Assembly: GCA_902510655.1 (NCBI GenBank)
Contig: CABXBY010000006.1
Coordinates: 1-41,536, forward strand
Length of the DNA stretch: 41,536 bases
Reading direction: 5' to 3'
Origin: an uncultured Bacteroidota bacterium
Lineage (GTDB): Bacteria; Bacteroidota; Bacteroidia; Flavobacteriales; Flavobacteriaceae
Shown: piece by piece, positions 28,427 to 39,048 of the stretch
How the letters are laid out: the number at the start of each line of letters is the position of its first letter
How positions within the stretch are numbered: position 1 is the stretch's first letter
The notes under the pieces: model-generated
What the model saw: the letters and a program-made list of their open reading frames with translations, nothing else
Databases searched by the model: none
What the model was told of the DNA's origin: nothing
Translations under genes and position numbers: made by a program

Positions 28427-29512
28427 TTTAATAGATTTGATAATCTCCATCGCAGGCTCTTTAACAAGAACATAACCAATAGAAAAAACTAATCCTAAGA
28501 AAAGAAATACAATGACAATTAAACTTCTTTTAGGTGCGCTTTTTTCAAAAGGAATAGTAACAGGTTGTATTGTTGTGAATACAGGGGTGTCTTTATTAAC
28601 TTGAAGTTTAGCCTGTTCAACCTGGGAAGCTAATTGCTGAACTATTGAAGAAGAAATATTGACTTCGCTTTCAATTCTACTCAATTTATTTTGAAATAAT
28701 GAACTAGATATATTTATATTCTTATCAACAAAAACTGCTCTTTCGTCTTGTAATTTTTCATAAGAGTTTTTCTTTTCATCATACTGTTTCATAGCAAAAT
28801 CTAACATCTCACTGGAGGACTGATTCTTAAATTCTATAATCTTTTTTTGAAGAAGTGTTTGCGCAATTTGAGTTATTTGAGCAGCAATGTTTTTTTCATT
28901 ATCTGTAAAAGAAATAGTAATAAAGCCTTCTTTATCGTTTATTGATAGAGACAAAGCTTTTGAAACGATTTTAAATAATTCTTCATCCTCCTGAGTAACT
29001 AAATAAATTTCAGATTTAGATAACACAACATCTTGTGCATTAAAAGAACCCAGCAATAGAGACGGAAGGCCGATTGTATATTTTTTAATTGTGCCTAAAA
29101 TATTCAGCGAAGAGCCTTGATTAGAAAAATAATCTTTAACAAGAATTTCTTCGCCGTTCAAATTAATAGTTGCGGAAAGTAAATCAATTTTAAAAGGGAT
29201 ACCATTCACAACTTGAGGATATAACGATGGAGGGAATTCAGAGGAACTTTCCATACCTCCTAAATTAATTCCAGCAAGAGATGCAAGCCCACCCAATGAT
29301 GAACCGCCAGTTTTAACACCTGAACTAAGCTGAGGAATAAAAGTTGTCGAGGAAGTAAACTCATTAGGCTGAAATAAAGCATAAATAACTCCAAATAATG
29401 CTGCTAATATTGAAATTTTTAAAATAAATTTCTTTTCTAAATAAATTTTTTTTGTAAGCTCTATTAAGTCTATTTCATCTTCATTAACTTGTTGGTTTGA
29501 AATTTCATTCAT
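28421..29512 (-). CDS. Wzz/GumC-type polysaccharide chain-length determinant
   Basis: Two flanking TM segments; LIELTKKIYLEKKFILKISILAALFGVIYALFQPNEFTSSTTFIPQ; C-terminal P-rich TM2. Confidence 0.88.
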   Translation of the reverse strand: MNEISNQQVNEDEIDLIELTKKIYLEKKFILKISILAALFGVIYALFQPNEFTSSTTFIPQLSSGVKTGGSSLGGLASLAGINLGGMESSSEFPPSLYPQVVNGIPFKIDLLSATINLNGEEILVKDYFSNQGSSLNILGTIKKYTIGLPSLLLGSFNAQDVVLSKSEIYLVTQEDEELFKIVSKALSLSINDKEGFITISFTDNEKNIAAQITQIAQTLLQKKIIEFKNQSSSEMLDFAMKQYDEKKNSYEKLQDERAVFVDKNINISSSLFQNKLSRIESEVNISSSIVQQLASQVEQAKLQVNKDTPVFTTIQPVTIPFEKSAPKRSLIVIVFLFLGLVFSIGYVLVKEPAMEIIKSIKS

Positions 29513-29514
29513 AA

Positions 29515-31788
29515 TTATAAACTTTTTATAAGTGCAACTATAGAAACTAAACTAGTAGTGTAACCTACAATTTCTCCAACACTAGTTTTATTTTTATTTT
29601 CGTCTTTTTCAGGCACTACAACTCTTGATCCAGGTAAAACTTTTGGATAAAATTTAAAAAATAAAAAGCTTCTAGTTACTTTTCTTAAACCGTTTTGATA
29701 TTCAACATAAACTCCTCTTTTTAACGAGTTCTCTGTAAAACCTCCTACAAAATCTATAGCTAGTTTAGCACTAATTGGTCTGTCTATATTTAAAATACCC
29801 TCTTGCTGAACTTCTCCAGAAATAGATGCTGTTTTATTTTTGGAAGGAACATTAATTATATCTCCTGAAACTAATTCAAAATTAAATTTAGAACTAAATC
29901 CTTCAGAAATCAATTTTTCACCAAACACAGGAATTCGAATTGAATCTCTGAAAATTGAAATACCTTCAATAGAAGAAGATTTTAAAAACTCTATATTTTC
30001 AGTTATAGCATCATAAATTGTAAAGTTTTGATTTTTGATAGAATAAAAACCTGGTATAGCAATTTCACCCTCTACTTTAAAAGATTTAGAAGTTTGTAAG
30101 TAAGGAATTTTTCTTACACTCAAGATGTCATCTGGAAGTAATTCCATATTGTTATCAGCATTTAAATTTTCATCAAAATTTATATTAAATTCTTTATTAG
30201 TTTTATTTTTATTTTCAGATGAAATATTTCTAATTAAAATAATATCTGATTTATTTGCGTTCGCATTAAAACCAGAGGCCGAAATAATAGCATCTCTAAC
30301 TGTCATCCCTTTTTTATACTCAAATGTTTCAGGATTATTAACCTCTCCCTCAACTTTAATAGTACTTTTAAAATCAAGATCAGTGGATGAATTTATCAAC
30401 AGTCTGTCCTGTTCAATTAAAAATGTCTCTAAATCTTTCTCATTATTTAAATTTATTGAAATTATTTCGTTTTCAATTCCATCATTTGTTCTAAATAAAA
30501 TAGCTTTTGTTAAAGCATCGGGTAATAAACCTTGGCTAGATGCTATAAGCTGTTTAATATTTTTTGTGTTTGAAAGATCAAATACACCAGGCAAATAAAC
30601 AGCTCCTTCAATTGAAACACTATTAGTAATAAAAGCAGAAACAGTTTTGGCAGTTAAAATATCCCCATCAATTAATTCGGATTCTAAAAATTTTTCTTTT
30701 GAAAACTCAAAAACAGATCTACTGGCGGACTTAATCCTATTAATAAATATTTTTTCTTTATAAGAATCGGATGAAAAACCGCCAGAAAATTTTAAGACAT
30801 CATTTATAACTTCATTTTCTTTAAGTTCAAATAAACCATTAATTTTAAAACCATTACTTAAGTCTACTTGTTTGCTGTAAGCTTCTACTAAAATTACATC
30901 TTGATCTCTCAAATAAACATTAGGATATAAACCCGTAACAAAATAATCGTAAAGATCAATTATCTTATTTACTTTTCCATTTCTAAGTAACTTAATGTTT
31001 CTAAAAGATCCTACTTCATTTGGACCTCCAGCGGCAAACAAAGCATTTAAAACAGAGCTAAATCCCGAGATGGTATATGTGCCAGGAGCTTCAACTTGTC
31101 CTGTAATATTTACAACAACACTTCTTGCTTTTTTAAGACTTACATCAATGTCTACTTTACTTAACTTATCATTTGAGCCTAAACCAGCGTAAAGTTTTGA
31201 TAACCTATTTTTTAATCTATTTTTTGCAGATATAATGCTTAAACCTGAAAGGTATACTGGAGCGATTCTATCAAATTTAACAGTCCCATTTCTAGATACT
31301 TGAACAGAGTAAGAATTTTCGGAAGCACCATATAAATTTATAATTAACTCATCTCCAGGTCCTAATCTATAGTTACTTGGTGTGGCGATTAGAAGTTCTG
31401 GAACTTCACTTATATTTTTATTATTGAAAAAATAACTTCCAAATCTTAAATCTTCTTCTTTTTCTTTTTCTTCTTCTTCTCCAAATTTAGTGTTTCCGAA
31501 AGATGACTTTATGACACTTTCTGTTGTATTAATGTCATCAAATAATTTATCATTTTTTGAATTCCATAATTTTCTAAGAAGTTGTACTTCTGATAGTTTA
31601 GCACCTTGTGCAGTAGCAAGCGCTTCGACCTCAGCTAAAGAAAGACCTTTAAGTTTGGCTTTTTCGACATAAGAAGAAAGTTCAGCATCACTTGAAAAGT
31701 TAGCAACGGATCTAATTTGATCTATGTTTTGTGAAAAAATCTGAAAGCTTAAAAATAGAAAACAAAAAGTGAATAAATTCTTGATCAT
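29515..31788 (-). CDS. Wza-like polysaccharide export protein with multiple SLBB domains
   Basis: YRLGPGDELIINLYGASENSYSVQVSRNGTVKFDRIAPVYLSGLS; repeated SLBB motifs (GQVEAPGTYTI, GEVNNPETFEY, GEIAIPGFYSI). Confidence 0.93.
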   Translation of the reverse strand: MIKNLFTFCFLFLSFQIFSQNIDQIRSVANFSSDAELSSYVEKAKLKGLSLAEVEALATAQGAKLSEVQLLRKLWNSKNDKLFDDINTTESVIKSSFGNTKFGEEEEKEKEEDLRFGSYFFNNKNISEVPELLIATPSNYRLGPGDELIINLYGASENSYSVQVSRNGTVKFDRIAPVYLSGLSIISAKNRLKNRLSKLYAGLGSNDKLSKVDIDVSLKKARSVVVNITGQVEAPGTYTISGFSSVLNALFAAGGPNEVGSFRNIKLLRNGKVNKIIDLYDYFVTGLYPNVYLRDQDVILVEAYSKQVDLSNGFKINGLFELKENEVINDVLKFSGGFSSDSYKEKIFINRIKSASRSVFEFSKEKFLESELIDGDILTAKTVSAFITNSVSIEGAVYLPGVFDLSNTKNIKQLIASSQGLLPDALTKAILFRTNDGIENEIISINLNNEKDLETFLIEQDRLLINSSTDLDFKSTIKVEGEVNNPETFEYKKGMTVRDAIISASGFNANANKSDIILIRNISSENKNKTNKEFNINFDENLNADNNMELLPDDILSVRKIPYLQTSKSFKVEGEIAIPGFYSIKNQNFTIYDAITENIEFLKSSSIEGISIFRDSIRIPVFGEKLISEGFSSKFNFELVSGDIINVPSKNKTASISGEVQQEGILNIDRPISAKLAIDFVGGFTENSLKRGVYVEYQNGLRKVTRSFLFFKFYPKVLPGSRVVVPEKDENKNKTSVGEIVGYTTSLVSIVALIKSL

Positions 31789-31801
31789 TTTTTTTTTTTT
31801 A

Positions 31802-31809
31802 CAAATATA
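31802..31809 (-). promoter_or_regulatory. -7 element TATATTTG upstream of Wza homolog
   Basis: Reverse complement of CAAATATA, separated from ATG by T plus A12. Confidence 0.55.
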
Positions 31810-31836
31810 ACATTTAATGCTATTTGAGAATACTAT

Positions 31837-33051
31837 TTAAAGCTCTAAAGCTTTGTTTATATCACTATTCATTAAAAGCTCATCTGGATTCTCTAAAGCT
31901 TCTTTGATTTTAACTAGAAATCCAACAGATTCTTTTCCATCAATTATTCGATGGTCATATGATAGAGCTAAATACATGATTGGGTGAACTTCGACTTTAC
32001 CATTAACGGCTATTGGTCGTTCAACTATATTATGCATTCCAAGAATTGCAGATTGTGGAGGATTTATAATAGGAGTAGATAGCATGGATCCAAAAACACC
32101 TCCGTTTGTAATAGTAAAAGTACCTCCAGTCATTTCATCAACTGTAATCTCTCCGTCTCTAGCTCTAATAGCTAATCTTTTTATTTCTTTTTCAATTCCT
32201 GAAAACGTTAAATCCTGAGCATCTCTTACAACTGGCACCATTAATCCTTTAGGTCCAGAAACGGCAATACTAATATCAAAAAAATCATATTTTATTTGCT
32301 GATCTCCATCAATCATCGAATTTACATCTGGGAATTCCTGAAGAGCTTGAACAGTAGCTTTAGTAAAAAAACTCATAAATCCTAAACCAACACCATGCTT
32401 TTCTTTAAACTCTTCCTTATACTTTTTTCTAAGCTCAAAAATTGGTGTCATATTGATCTCATTAAAAGTAGTTAACATTGCGGTCTGATTTTTTACAGCC
32501 ACAAGTCTTTGAGCTACTTTTCTTCTAAGCATTGAAAGCTTTTTTGATTCAATGCTTCGATCATTTACTATAGCATTTAAATCAACTTTAGGTAATGCTT
32601 TTAATGCATCGTCCTTTGTAATTCTTCCAGCTCTTCCACTACCAGAAACAGACGAGATTGGAATATTTTTCTCGCTTAAAATTTTTGAAGCAGCAGGTGA
32701 TGGAGTACCTTTAGCAAAACTATTCTCTGAAATAATTTCTTTGGAATCTACGACAGATTTAATAACTTCAACTGGAGTCTGTTCTTGTTTTTCTTTTTTT
32801 ATTTTTGGAGCTTTAGCAGAAGTATCTATTAAACAAACCACTTGACCAACTGCAACAGCATCTCCTTCCTCAGCTTTTAAAGTTATTATACCACTTTCTT
32901 CAGCAGGAAGATCTAAAGTCGCTTTGTCAGAATCAACTTCAGCTATAGTTTGGTCTTTTTCAACAAAATCACCATCTTTTACAAGCCATTCTGCAATTTC
33001 AACTTCTGAAATTGATTCGCCAGGGGATGGAACTTTCATTTCTAAAATCAT
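31837..33051 (-). CDS. sucB: 2-oxoglutarate dehydrogenase E2, dihydrolipoyllysine succinyltransferase
   Basis: Lipoyl domain [17 protein letters not shown]; catalytic [20 protein letters not shown]. Confidence 0.96.
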   Translation of the reverse strand: MILEMKVPSPGESISEVEIAEWLVKDGDFVEKDQTIAEVDSDKATLDLPAEESGIITLKAEEGDAVAVGQVVCLIDTSAKAPKIKKEKQEQTPVEVIKSVVDSKEIISENSFAKGTPSPAASKILSEKNIPISSVSGSGRAGRITKDDALKALPKVDLNAIVNDRSIESKKLSMLRRKVAQRLVAVKNQTAMLTTFNEINMTPIFELRKKYKEEFKEKHGVGLGFMSFFTKATVQALQEFPDVNSMIDGDQQIKYDFFDISIAVSGPKGLMVPVVRDAQDLTFSGIEKEIKRLAIRARDGEITVDEMTGGTFTITNGGVFGSMLSTPIINPPQSAILGMHNIVERPIAVNGKVEVHPIMYLALSYDHRIIDGKESVGFLVKIKEALENPDELLMNSDINKALEL

Positions 33052-33080
33052 AATTTCTTTAATTAATATTAAATTACAAA

Positions 33081-34388
33081 TTAATATCTATAATAACTTG
33101 GCTTAAAAGGTCCTTCTCTTTTAACTCCAATATAATCAGCTTGATCATTTGTTAATTCTTCGAGTTCTACACCTAATTTTTCTAAATGTAATTTAGCTAC
33201 TTTTTCGTCCAAATGTTTTGGAAGCATATAAACTTCATTTTTATAGTTGTCGCAATTGGACCAAAGTTCTAATTGAGCTAAAACTTGATTAGTAAAAGAA
33301 TTACTCATAACAAAACTGGGATGTCCTGTAGCACAACCTAAATTAACAAGTCTTCCTTCGGCAAGTACAATCACTTCTTTACCTTCAATTGTGTAAATAT
33401 CAACCTGTGGCTTGATCTCTATTTTAGAACTTCCGTAGTTATCATTAAGCCAAGCCATGTCAATTTCATTATCAAAATGACCTATATTACATACGATTGT
33501 TTTGTCCTTCATAAGTCTAAAATGGTCTTCTTTTAATATATCTTTATTCCCTGTTGCAGTAACAACAATATCTGCATTTGAAATAACCGAACTCATTTTT
33601 TTTACCTCATATCCGTCCATCGCAGCCTGAAGTGCACAAATAGGGTCTACTTCACAAACAGTAACTATTGCTCCAGCTCCTGAAAAAGATGCTACCGTTC
33701 CTTTGCCTACATCTCCATAACCAGCAACCACAACTCTTTTTCCAGCCAACATGACATCCGTTGCTCTTCTTATAGCATCAACAGCACTTTCTTTACAACC
33801 ATACTTATTATCAAATTTAGATTTGGTAACTGAATCGTTTACATTTATTGCTGGAAGAGGAAGCGTACCGTTTTTCATTCTTTCATAAAGCCTGTGCACA
33901 CCAGTTGTTGTTTCCTCTGAAAGTCCTTTAATTCCTTCCACAAGTTCTGGATAATTATCCAAAACTAAATTAGTAAGATCTCCTCCATCATCTAATATCA
34001 TGTTTAAGGGCTCTTTGTTTTCTCCAAAGAACACAGTCTGCTCAATACACCAATCAAATTCTTCTTCATTCATTCCTTTCCAAGCATATACTGAAATCCC
34101 AGCTGCAGCTATTGCTGCTGCTGCATGATCCTGAGTTGAAAAAATATTACAAGAACTCCAAGTTACTTCAGCCCCCATTTCAACTAATGTTTCAATAAGA
34201 ACCGCAGTTTGAATTGTCATATGTAAACAGCCTGCAATTCGTGAGCCTTTTAGAGGTTTTTGCTTTCCAAACTCTTCTCTTAAAGCCATAAGTCCAGGCA
34301 TCTCGGCCTCGGCAAGGTTGATTTCCTTTCTTCCCCACTCAGCAAGAGAAATATCTTTTACTTTGTATTTTACATATCCTGCACTCAT
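33081..34388 (-). CDS. ahcY: Adenosylhomocysteinase
   Basis: [51 protein letters not shown]-terminus. Confidence 0.98.
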   Translation of the reverse strand: MSAGYVKYKVKDISLAEWGRKEINLAEAEMPGLMALREEFGKQKPLKGSRIAGCLHMTIQTAVLIETLVEMGAEVTWSSCNIFSTQDHAAAAIAAAGISVYAWKGMNEEEFDWCIEQTVFFGENKEPLNMILDDGGDLTNLVLDNYPELVEGIKGLSEETTTGVHRLYERMKNGTLPLPAINVNDSVTKSKFDNKYGCKESAVDAIRRATDVMLAGKRVVVAGYGDVGKGTVASFSGAGAIVTVCEVDPICALQAAMDGYEVKKMSSVISNADIVVTATGNKDILKEDHFRLMKDKTIVCNIGHFDNEIDMAWLNDNYGSSKIEIKPQVDIYTIEGKEVIVLAEGRLVNLGCATGHPSFVMSNSFTNQVLAQLELWSNCDNYKNEVYMLPKHLDEKVAKLHLEKLGVELEELTNDQADYIGVKREGPFKPSYYRY

Positions 34389-35642
34389 TTATAATTTTTT
34401 AAAATATTCATTAATTTTTTCAACATAATCTAATTTTTCCCAAGTGAAAAGTTCGACTTCAAAATCTTTACTCTCACCAGAACTTGAAACAAAAGTTTTA
34501 TTGACCCATTCTGACTTTCTACCCATATGACCATAAGCTGCCGTTTCTGTATATATTGGATTTCTAAGCTTTAATCTTTTTTCGATAAAATAAGGTCTTA
34601 AATCAAATACTTCTTCAACCTTTTTAGAAATTTCACCATCAGAAAAATTAACTTGTGATGTCCCATAGGTATTGACAAATACAGCCATTGGTTTTGCAAC
34701 GCCTATAGCATAACTCACTTGAACTAAACATTCTTCTGAAATACCAGCAGCTACAAGGTTTTTAGCAATATGTCTTGCTGCATAGGCAGCACTTCTATCA
34801 ACTTTACTTGGATCTTTTCCAGAAAAAGCACCTCCTCCATGAGCTCCTTTTCCTCCATAAGTATCTACTATTATTTTTCTTCCAGTAAGTCCAGTGTCTC
34901 CATGTGGCCCTCCTATTACAAATTTTCCAGTTGGATTGATGTGGAACTCAATTTCATCATTAAAATATTTTTTATAGCTAGGATACTTATTTATTAATCT
35001 CGGAATTAATAAGGATATGACATCTGACTTAATTTTATCAAGCATTATTTTTTCTTCATCAAAATCATCATGCTGGGTAGACAGAACAATTGTAACAATT
35101 TTTTCAGGTTTATGATCGTCTGAATATTGAATTGTAACTTGAGATTTTGAATCTGGTCTAAGGTATTTAATTTGATTTCCTTCTCTTCTAAGTTCAGCAA
35201 GTTCAATTAACAACTTATGTGACAAATCTAAAGTCAAAGGCATGTAATCTTCTGTTTCATTACAAGCATATCCAAACATAATACCTTGATCTCCTGCCCC
35301 TTGCTCTTCAAGAGTTTCTCTTTCCACCCCTTGATTAATATCAGAGGATTGTTCATGGATATAAGAAAGAATTCCACAAGAATTTCCATCAAATAAATAT
35401 TCACTTTTATTATAACCTATTTTTTTTATTACATTTCTTGCGATAGATTGTATATTTAAATACACATTTGATTTAACTTCTCCTGCTAAAATTACTTGGC
35501 CTGTTGTTACAAGAGTTTCACAAGCAACTTTAGAATCTTTATCAAAAGCTAAAAAATTGTCAATTAACGCATCACTAATTTGATCAGCAATTTTATCTGG
35601 ATGACCCTCACTAACAGATTCTGATGTAAATAAGTAACTCAT
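34389..35642 (-). CDS. metK: S-adenosylmethionine synthetase
   Basis: FTSESVSEGHPDKIADQISDALID, GAGDQGIMFGYA, GGGAFSGKDPSKVDRSAAYAAR. Confidence 0.98.
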   Translation of the reverse strand: MSYLFTSESVSEGHPDKIADQISDALIDNFLAFDKDSKVACETLVTTGQVILAGEVKSNVYLNIQSIARNVIKKIGYNKSEYLFDGNSCGILSYIHEQSSDINQGVERETLEEQGAGDQGIMFGYACNETEDYMPLTLDLSHKLLIELAELRREGNQIKYLRPDSKSQVTIQYSDDHKPEKIVTIVLSTQHDDFDEEKIMLDKIKSDVISLLIPRLINKYPSYKKYFNDEIEFHINPTGKFVIGGPHGDTGLTGRKIIVDTYGGKGAHGGGAFSGKDPSKVDRSAAYAARHIAKNLVAAGISEECLVQVSYAIGVAKPMAVFVNTYGTSQVNFSDGEISKKVEEVFDLRPYFIEKRLKLRNPIYTETAAYGHMGRKSEWVNKTFVSSSGESKDFEVELFTWEKLDYVEKINEYFKKL

Positions 35643-38395
35643 TATCTCATGTTGTTTTTTGATTGGTCAAAAACATACTCTATAACTTCATTGTGTCTGT
35701 TTTTAGATCTAGTACTACTTCCAGCCGCAGGAGAACTGTAAAATCTTCTGGATGCTACTCTAAAATTTCTAGCATCTTCAAGATGTAAAAGCAAATGACT
35801 CCAAGCTCCCATATTTCGAGGTTCTTCTTGAGCCCAAACAACATCTTTCGCATTTGAATATTTATTTAAAATATTCTTGATTTCTAGTCCAGGTAAAGGA
35901 AATAATTGTTCTAATCTAACTAAAACTGTATCCGAAATATTATTTTTTTCTTTATGATTTAATAAATCGTAATAGAATTTTCCCGAGCAAAATACTAGTC
36001 TATCTATTTTCGAAATATCTACTGTATTATCATCAATTACAGGCATAAAATTACCATCACTAAAATCTTTGATTTCAGAAACGGCTTTTGGGTGTCTAAG
36101 TAAACTTTTAGGAGTGAAAATTACAAGAGGTTTTCTAAATGTTGTAACCATTTGTCTTCTTAATATGTGAAACATATTTGCAGGAGTTGAACAATTTGCG
36201 ACATACATATTATCCTTTGAACACAATTGTAAATATCTTTCCATTCTTCCTGAAGAATGTTCCGCACCCTGACCTTCGTAACCATGAGGCAATAAAAGAA
36301 CTAAACCGTTTTGTATCTTCCACTTAGCCTCAGCTGCTGAAAAGTACTGATCAATCATTATTTGAGCTCCATTACTAAAATCTCCAAACTGAGCTTCCCA
36401 TATACATAGAGTATTAGGGCTTGTTAAAGAGTATCCATACTCGTAACCCATTACTCCATATTCTGATAGGGATGAGTTGTATATGTTAAAATTTCCTTGA
36501 TCTTTATCAATATGATCAAGTAAACAAACTGATTCTTCTGACTCTTCTACTTTTAAAATAGCATGTCTATGCGAAAAAGTTCCTCTTTCAACATCTTGAC
36601 CAGATATTCTAACATTATAACCCTCTTTTAACAAACTACCATAAGCTAGCATTTCACCCATTGCCCAATCAAGCTTGTCAGATTCAAAAAACATTTTAGA
36701 TCTATCTTTTATAAGCTTTTGAATTTTTTTTAAAAAACTTTTATTTTCAGGAAGAGTAGTAATAGTTTTTGCAATAATTTTTAAATCATTTAAAGAAACA
36801 TCTGTACTAAATTTAGAAAGCATTTTATCTTTCTTAACTCTTTTAAATCCCTTCCACTCGTAATCCATAAAAGGAGTGATTTCAATACTATTATCCTTTT
36901 TTGATTGTTCTAATTTCTTTTCTAAAGACTCTTTATATTTTTTTTCAATATCAGAAACATAATCAGATGAAATAATTTGATCTTCAAAAAGTTTTTTTGA
37001 ATAAATATCCATTGGATTAGAATGTTTTGAAATTGCTTTATAAAGTTTTGGCTGAGTGAAACGCGGCTCATCACCCTCGTTGTGACCATACTTTCTATAT
37101 CCAAGCAAATCAATAAAAATATCTCTCTTATATTTCATTCTATAATCTAATGCAAATGTTATTGCATGAACAACTGCTTCAACATCATCAGAATTGATAT
37201 GTAAAACTGGACAAAGATTTGTTTTGGCTACATCTGTACAGTATGTAGAGGATCTACCGTCTAAATAGTTTGTAGTAAAGCCTACTTGATTATTAATTAC
37301 TATATGAATTGTTCCCCCAGTTTTATAACCTTTTAATCTTTCCATTTGCACTACCTCGTAAACTACACCTTGACCAGCTATTGCAGCGTCTCCGTGAATT
37401 ATAATTGGCAGAACATTTTCAATGTTTTCTGGATGATATTTTTCTTGTTTAGCTCTTGCTATTCCTTGAACAACAGGACCAACTGCTTCAAGATGGGATG
37501 GATTTGGAGCAATATTCATGTAAATTTTATGACCTGAATCAGTAATTCTGTTGGAAGTCCATCCTAAATGATATTTTACATCACCATCAAAGCCTTTTTC
37601 ATCGTAGTCTTTTCCGTCAAATTCATTAAAAATATCTTCAACAGGTTTACCGAAAATATTAGTTAAAGTATTAAGTCTTCCCCTGTGAGCCATTCCAACC
37701 ACAAATTCTTTAACACCATCTACAGCGGCTTTTTCAATAAGTGCATCAAGCGCTGGTATTAAAGCTTCACCACCTTCTAGAGAAAATCGTTTCTGACCTA
37801 CATATTTTGTATGAAGAAACTTTTCAAAAGCTACGGCTTCAATTGTTTTTTTTAGTATTTGCTTTTTCTGATTTTTAGAAAAATCAGGACTATTAGAATT
37901 ATGATTTAATTTTTCTTGAATCCAATGAATTCTCTCTGGAGTTCTAATGTACATGTATTCAATTCCAATAGAACTACAGTAAATTCTTTCCAAATGAATT
38001 AAAATATTAGCTAACGTAGTTGCGCCAAGACCGATAATTTCTCCTGCATTAAATACAGTTTTTAAATCGTCACTTGATAAATCAAAATTTTCAATTTCTA
38101 AATTTGGAAAATAGGTTCTCCTGTCTCTGACAGGATTAGTCTTTGTAAACAGGTGACCTCTTGTTCTGTAGGCATCTATAAGCTTAACTACCTTGAACTC
38201 TTTTAAAATATTTTCAGGCACTTCTGCGCCTTCAAAAACTGGTTTTTCTTTTTTTGATTCTTCGATTCCAAATTCAAATCCTTGAAAAAAAGCTCTCCAA
38301 CTCGGTTCAACTTGTCCAGGATTTATTAAATACTGATCGTATAATTCAGCAAAATAAGCTGTATGTGCTGTATTTAAAAAAGAATATTGATCCAT
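35642..38395 (-). CDS. sucA: 2-oxoglutarate dehydrogenase E1
   Basis: LNTAHTAYFAELYDQYLINPGQVEPSWRAFFQGF, GMAHRGRLNTLTNI, GYRKYGHNEGDEPRFTQP. Confidence 0.98.
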   Translation of the reverse strand: MDQYSFLNTAHTAYFAELYDQYLINPGQVEPSWRAFFQGFEFGIEESKKEKPVFEGAEVPENILKEFKVVKLIDAYRTRGHLFTKTNPVRDRRTYFPNLEIENFDLSSDDLKTVFNAGEIIGLGATTLANILIHLERIYCSSIGIEYMYIRTPERIHWIQEKLNHNSNSPDFSKNQKKQILKKTIEAVAFEKFLHTKYVGQKRFSLEGGEALIPALDALIEKAAVDGVKEFVVGMAHRGRLNTLTNIFGKPVEDIFNEFDGKDYDEKGFDGDVKYHLGWTSNRITDSGHKIYMNIAPNPSHLEAVGPVVQGIARAKQEKYHPENIENVLPIIIHGDAAIAGQGVVYEVVQMERLKGYKTGGTIHIVINNQVGFTTNYLDGRSSTYCTDVAKTNLCPVLHINSDDVEAVVHAITFALDYRMKYKRDIFIDLLGYRKYGHNEGDEPRFTQPKLYKAISKHSNPMDIYSKKLFEDQIISSDYVSDIEKKYKESLEKKLEQSKKDNSIEITPFMDYEWKGFKRVKKDKMLSKFSTDVSLNDLKIIAKTITTLPENKSFLKKIQKLIKDRSKMFFESDKLDWAMGEMLAYGSLLKEGYNVRISGQDVERGTFSHRHAILKVEESEESVCLLDHIDKDQGNFNIYNSSLSEYGVMGYEYGYSLTSPNTLCIWEAQFGDFSNGAQIMIDQYFSAAEAKWKIQNGLVLLLPHGYEGQGAEHSSGRMERYLQLCSKDNMYVANCSTPANMFHILRRQMVTTFRKPLVIFTPKSLLRHPKAVSEIKDFSDGNFMPVIDDNTVDISKIDRLVFCSGKFYYDLLNHKEKNNISDTVLVRLEQLFPLPGLEIKNILNKYSNAKDVVWAQEEPRNMGAWSHLLLHLEDARNFRVASRRFYSSPAAGSSTRSKNRHNEVIEYVFDQSKNNMR

Positions 38396-38419
38396 CTATC
38401 AGATGTAATTTTATTCTAA

Positions 38420-38427
38420 CAAAATTA
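38420..38427 (-). promoter_or_regulatory. -7 element TAATTTTG upstream of sucA
   Basis: Reverse complement of CAAAATTA, 24 nt before the start. Confidence 0.45.
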
Positions 38428-38466
38428 CAACTTTATCAAAATTAAAGATAGTTTTTTTAATTTTTT

Positions 38467-38949
38467 TTATCTGCCAAAATCATCTTGAACTCTGACTATA
38501 TCCTCTTCGTTAGAAGGGTTGCTTTTGTCTGTATGCTGCCATATTTCAGCCACTAAACAATAGTCTTTTAGCCCTATTAGCCTATGTCTCTCCCCTTGTT
38601 TTAATTTAATTTGATCTCCTTCATTGTAAATCTTCATTTCATTTTCCTTGTCTGTATCACTTCTAATTATTCCGCATTCGCCTTTAAAAACTCTCCAAAT
38701 TTCAGCTCTTCTGTGATGATATTGCCACGACAATCTAGCCTTTGGCTTTACTATTAATATCTTAGGACTTAATTTTCCTCCAATTTTTAGAGTTTGTACA
38801 TCTAAACCTTTAAAAAATTGATTTGAAAAATTCTGTGCTTGACTCTCGTCGATAACTAAAAAACCTCCCCAAGGCCTTTCAAAATCTTTTGAAATCACTT
38901 TAAATCCTTTGGATCTTATTAGATCCTCTGTATTATTATAAAAACTCAT
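38467..38949 (-). CDS. Mannose-6-phosphate isomerase type II-like cupin
   Basis: FERPWGGFLVIDE; LSWQYHHRRAEIWRVFKGECGIIRSD; GERHRLIGLKD. Confidence 0.8.
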   Translation of the reverse strand: MSFYNNTEDLIRSKGFKVISKDFERPWGGFLVIDESQAQNFSNQFFKGLDVQTLKIGGKLSPKILIVKPKARLSWQYHHRRAEIWRVFKGECGIIRSDTDKENEMKIYNEGDQIKLKQGERHRLIGLKDYCLVAEIWQHTDKSNPSNEEDIVRVQDDFGR

Positions 38950-39048
38950 TTTAATTATTTTAAAAGTCCAAATTTACAATAAGAATTGTTAAAAACTTTA
39001 ATTGTAAAATAGATTGATTAAAAAAAATCTAAAATGTAGTTTTATAGA

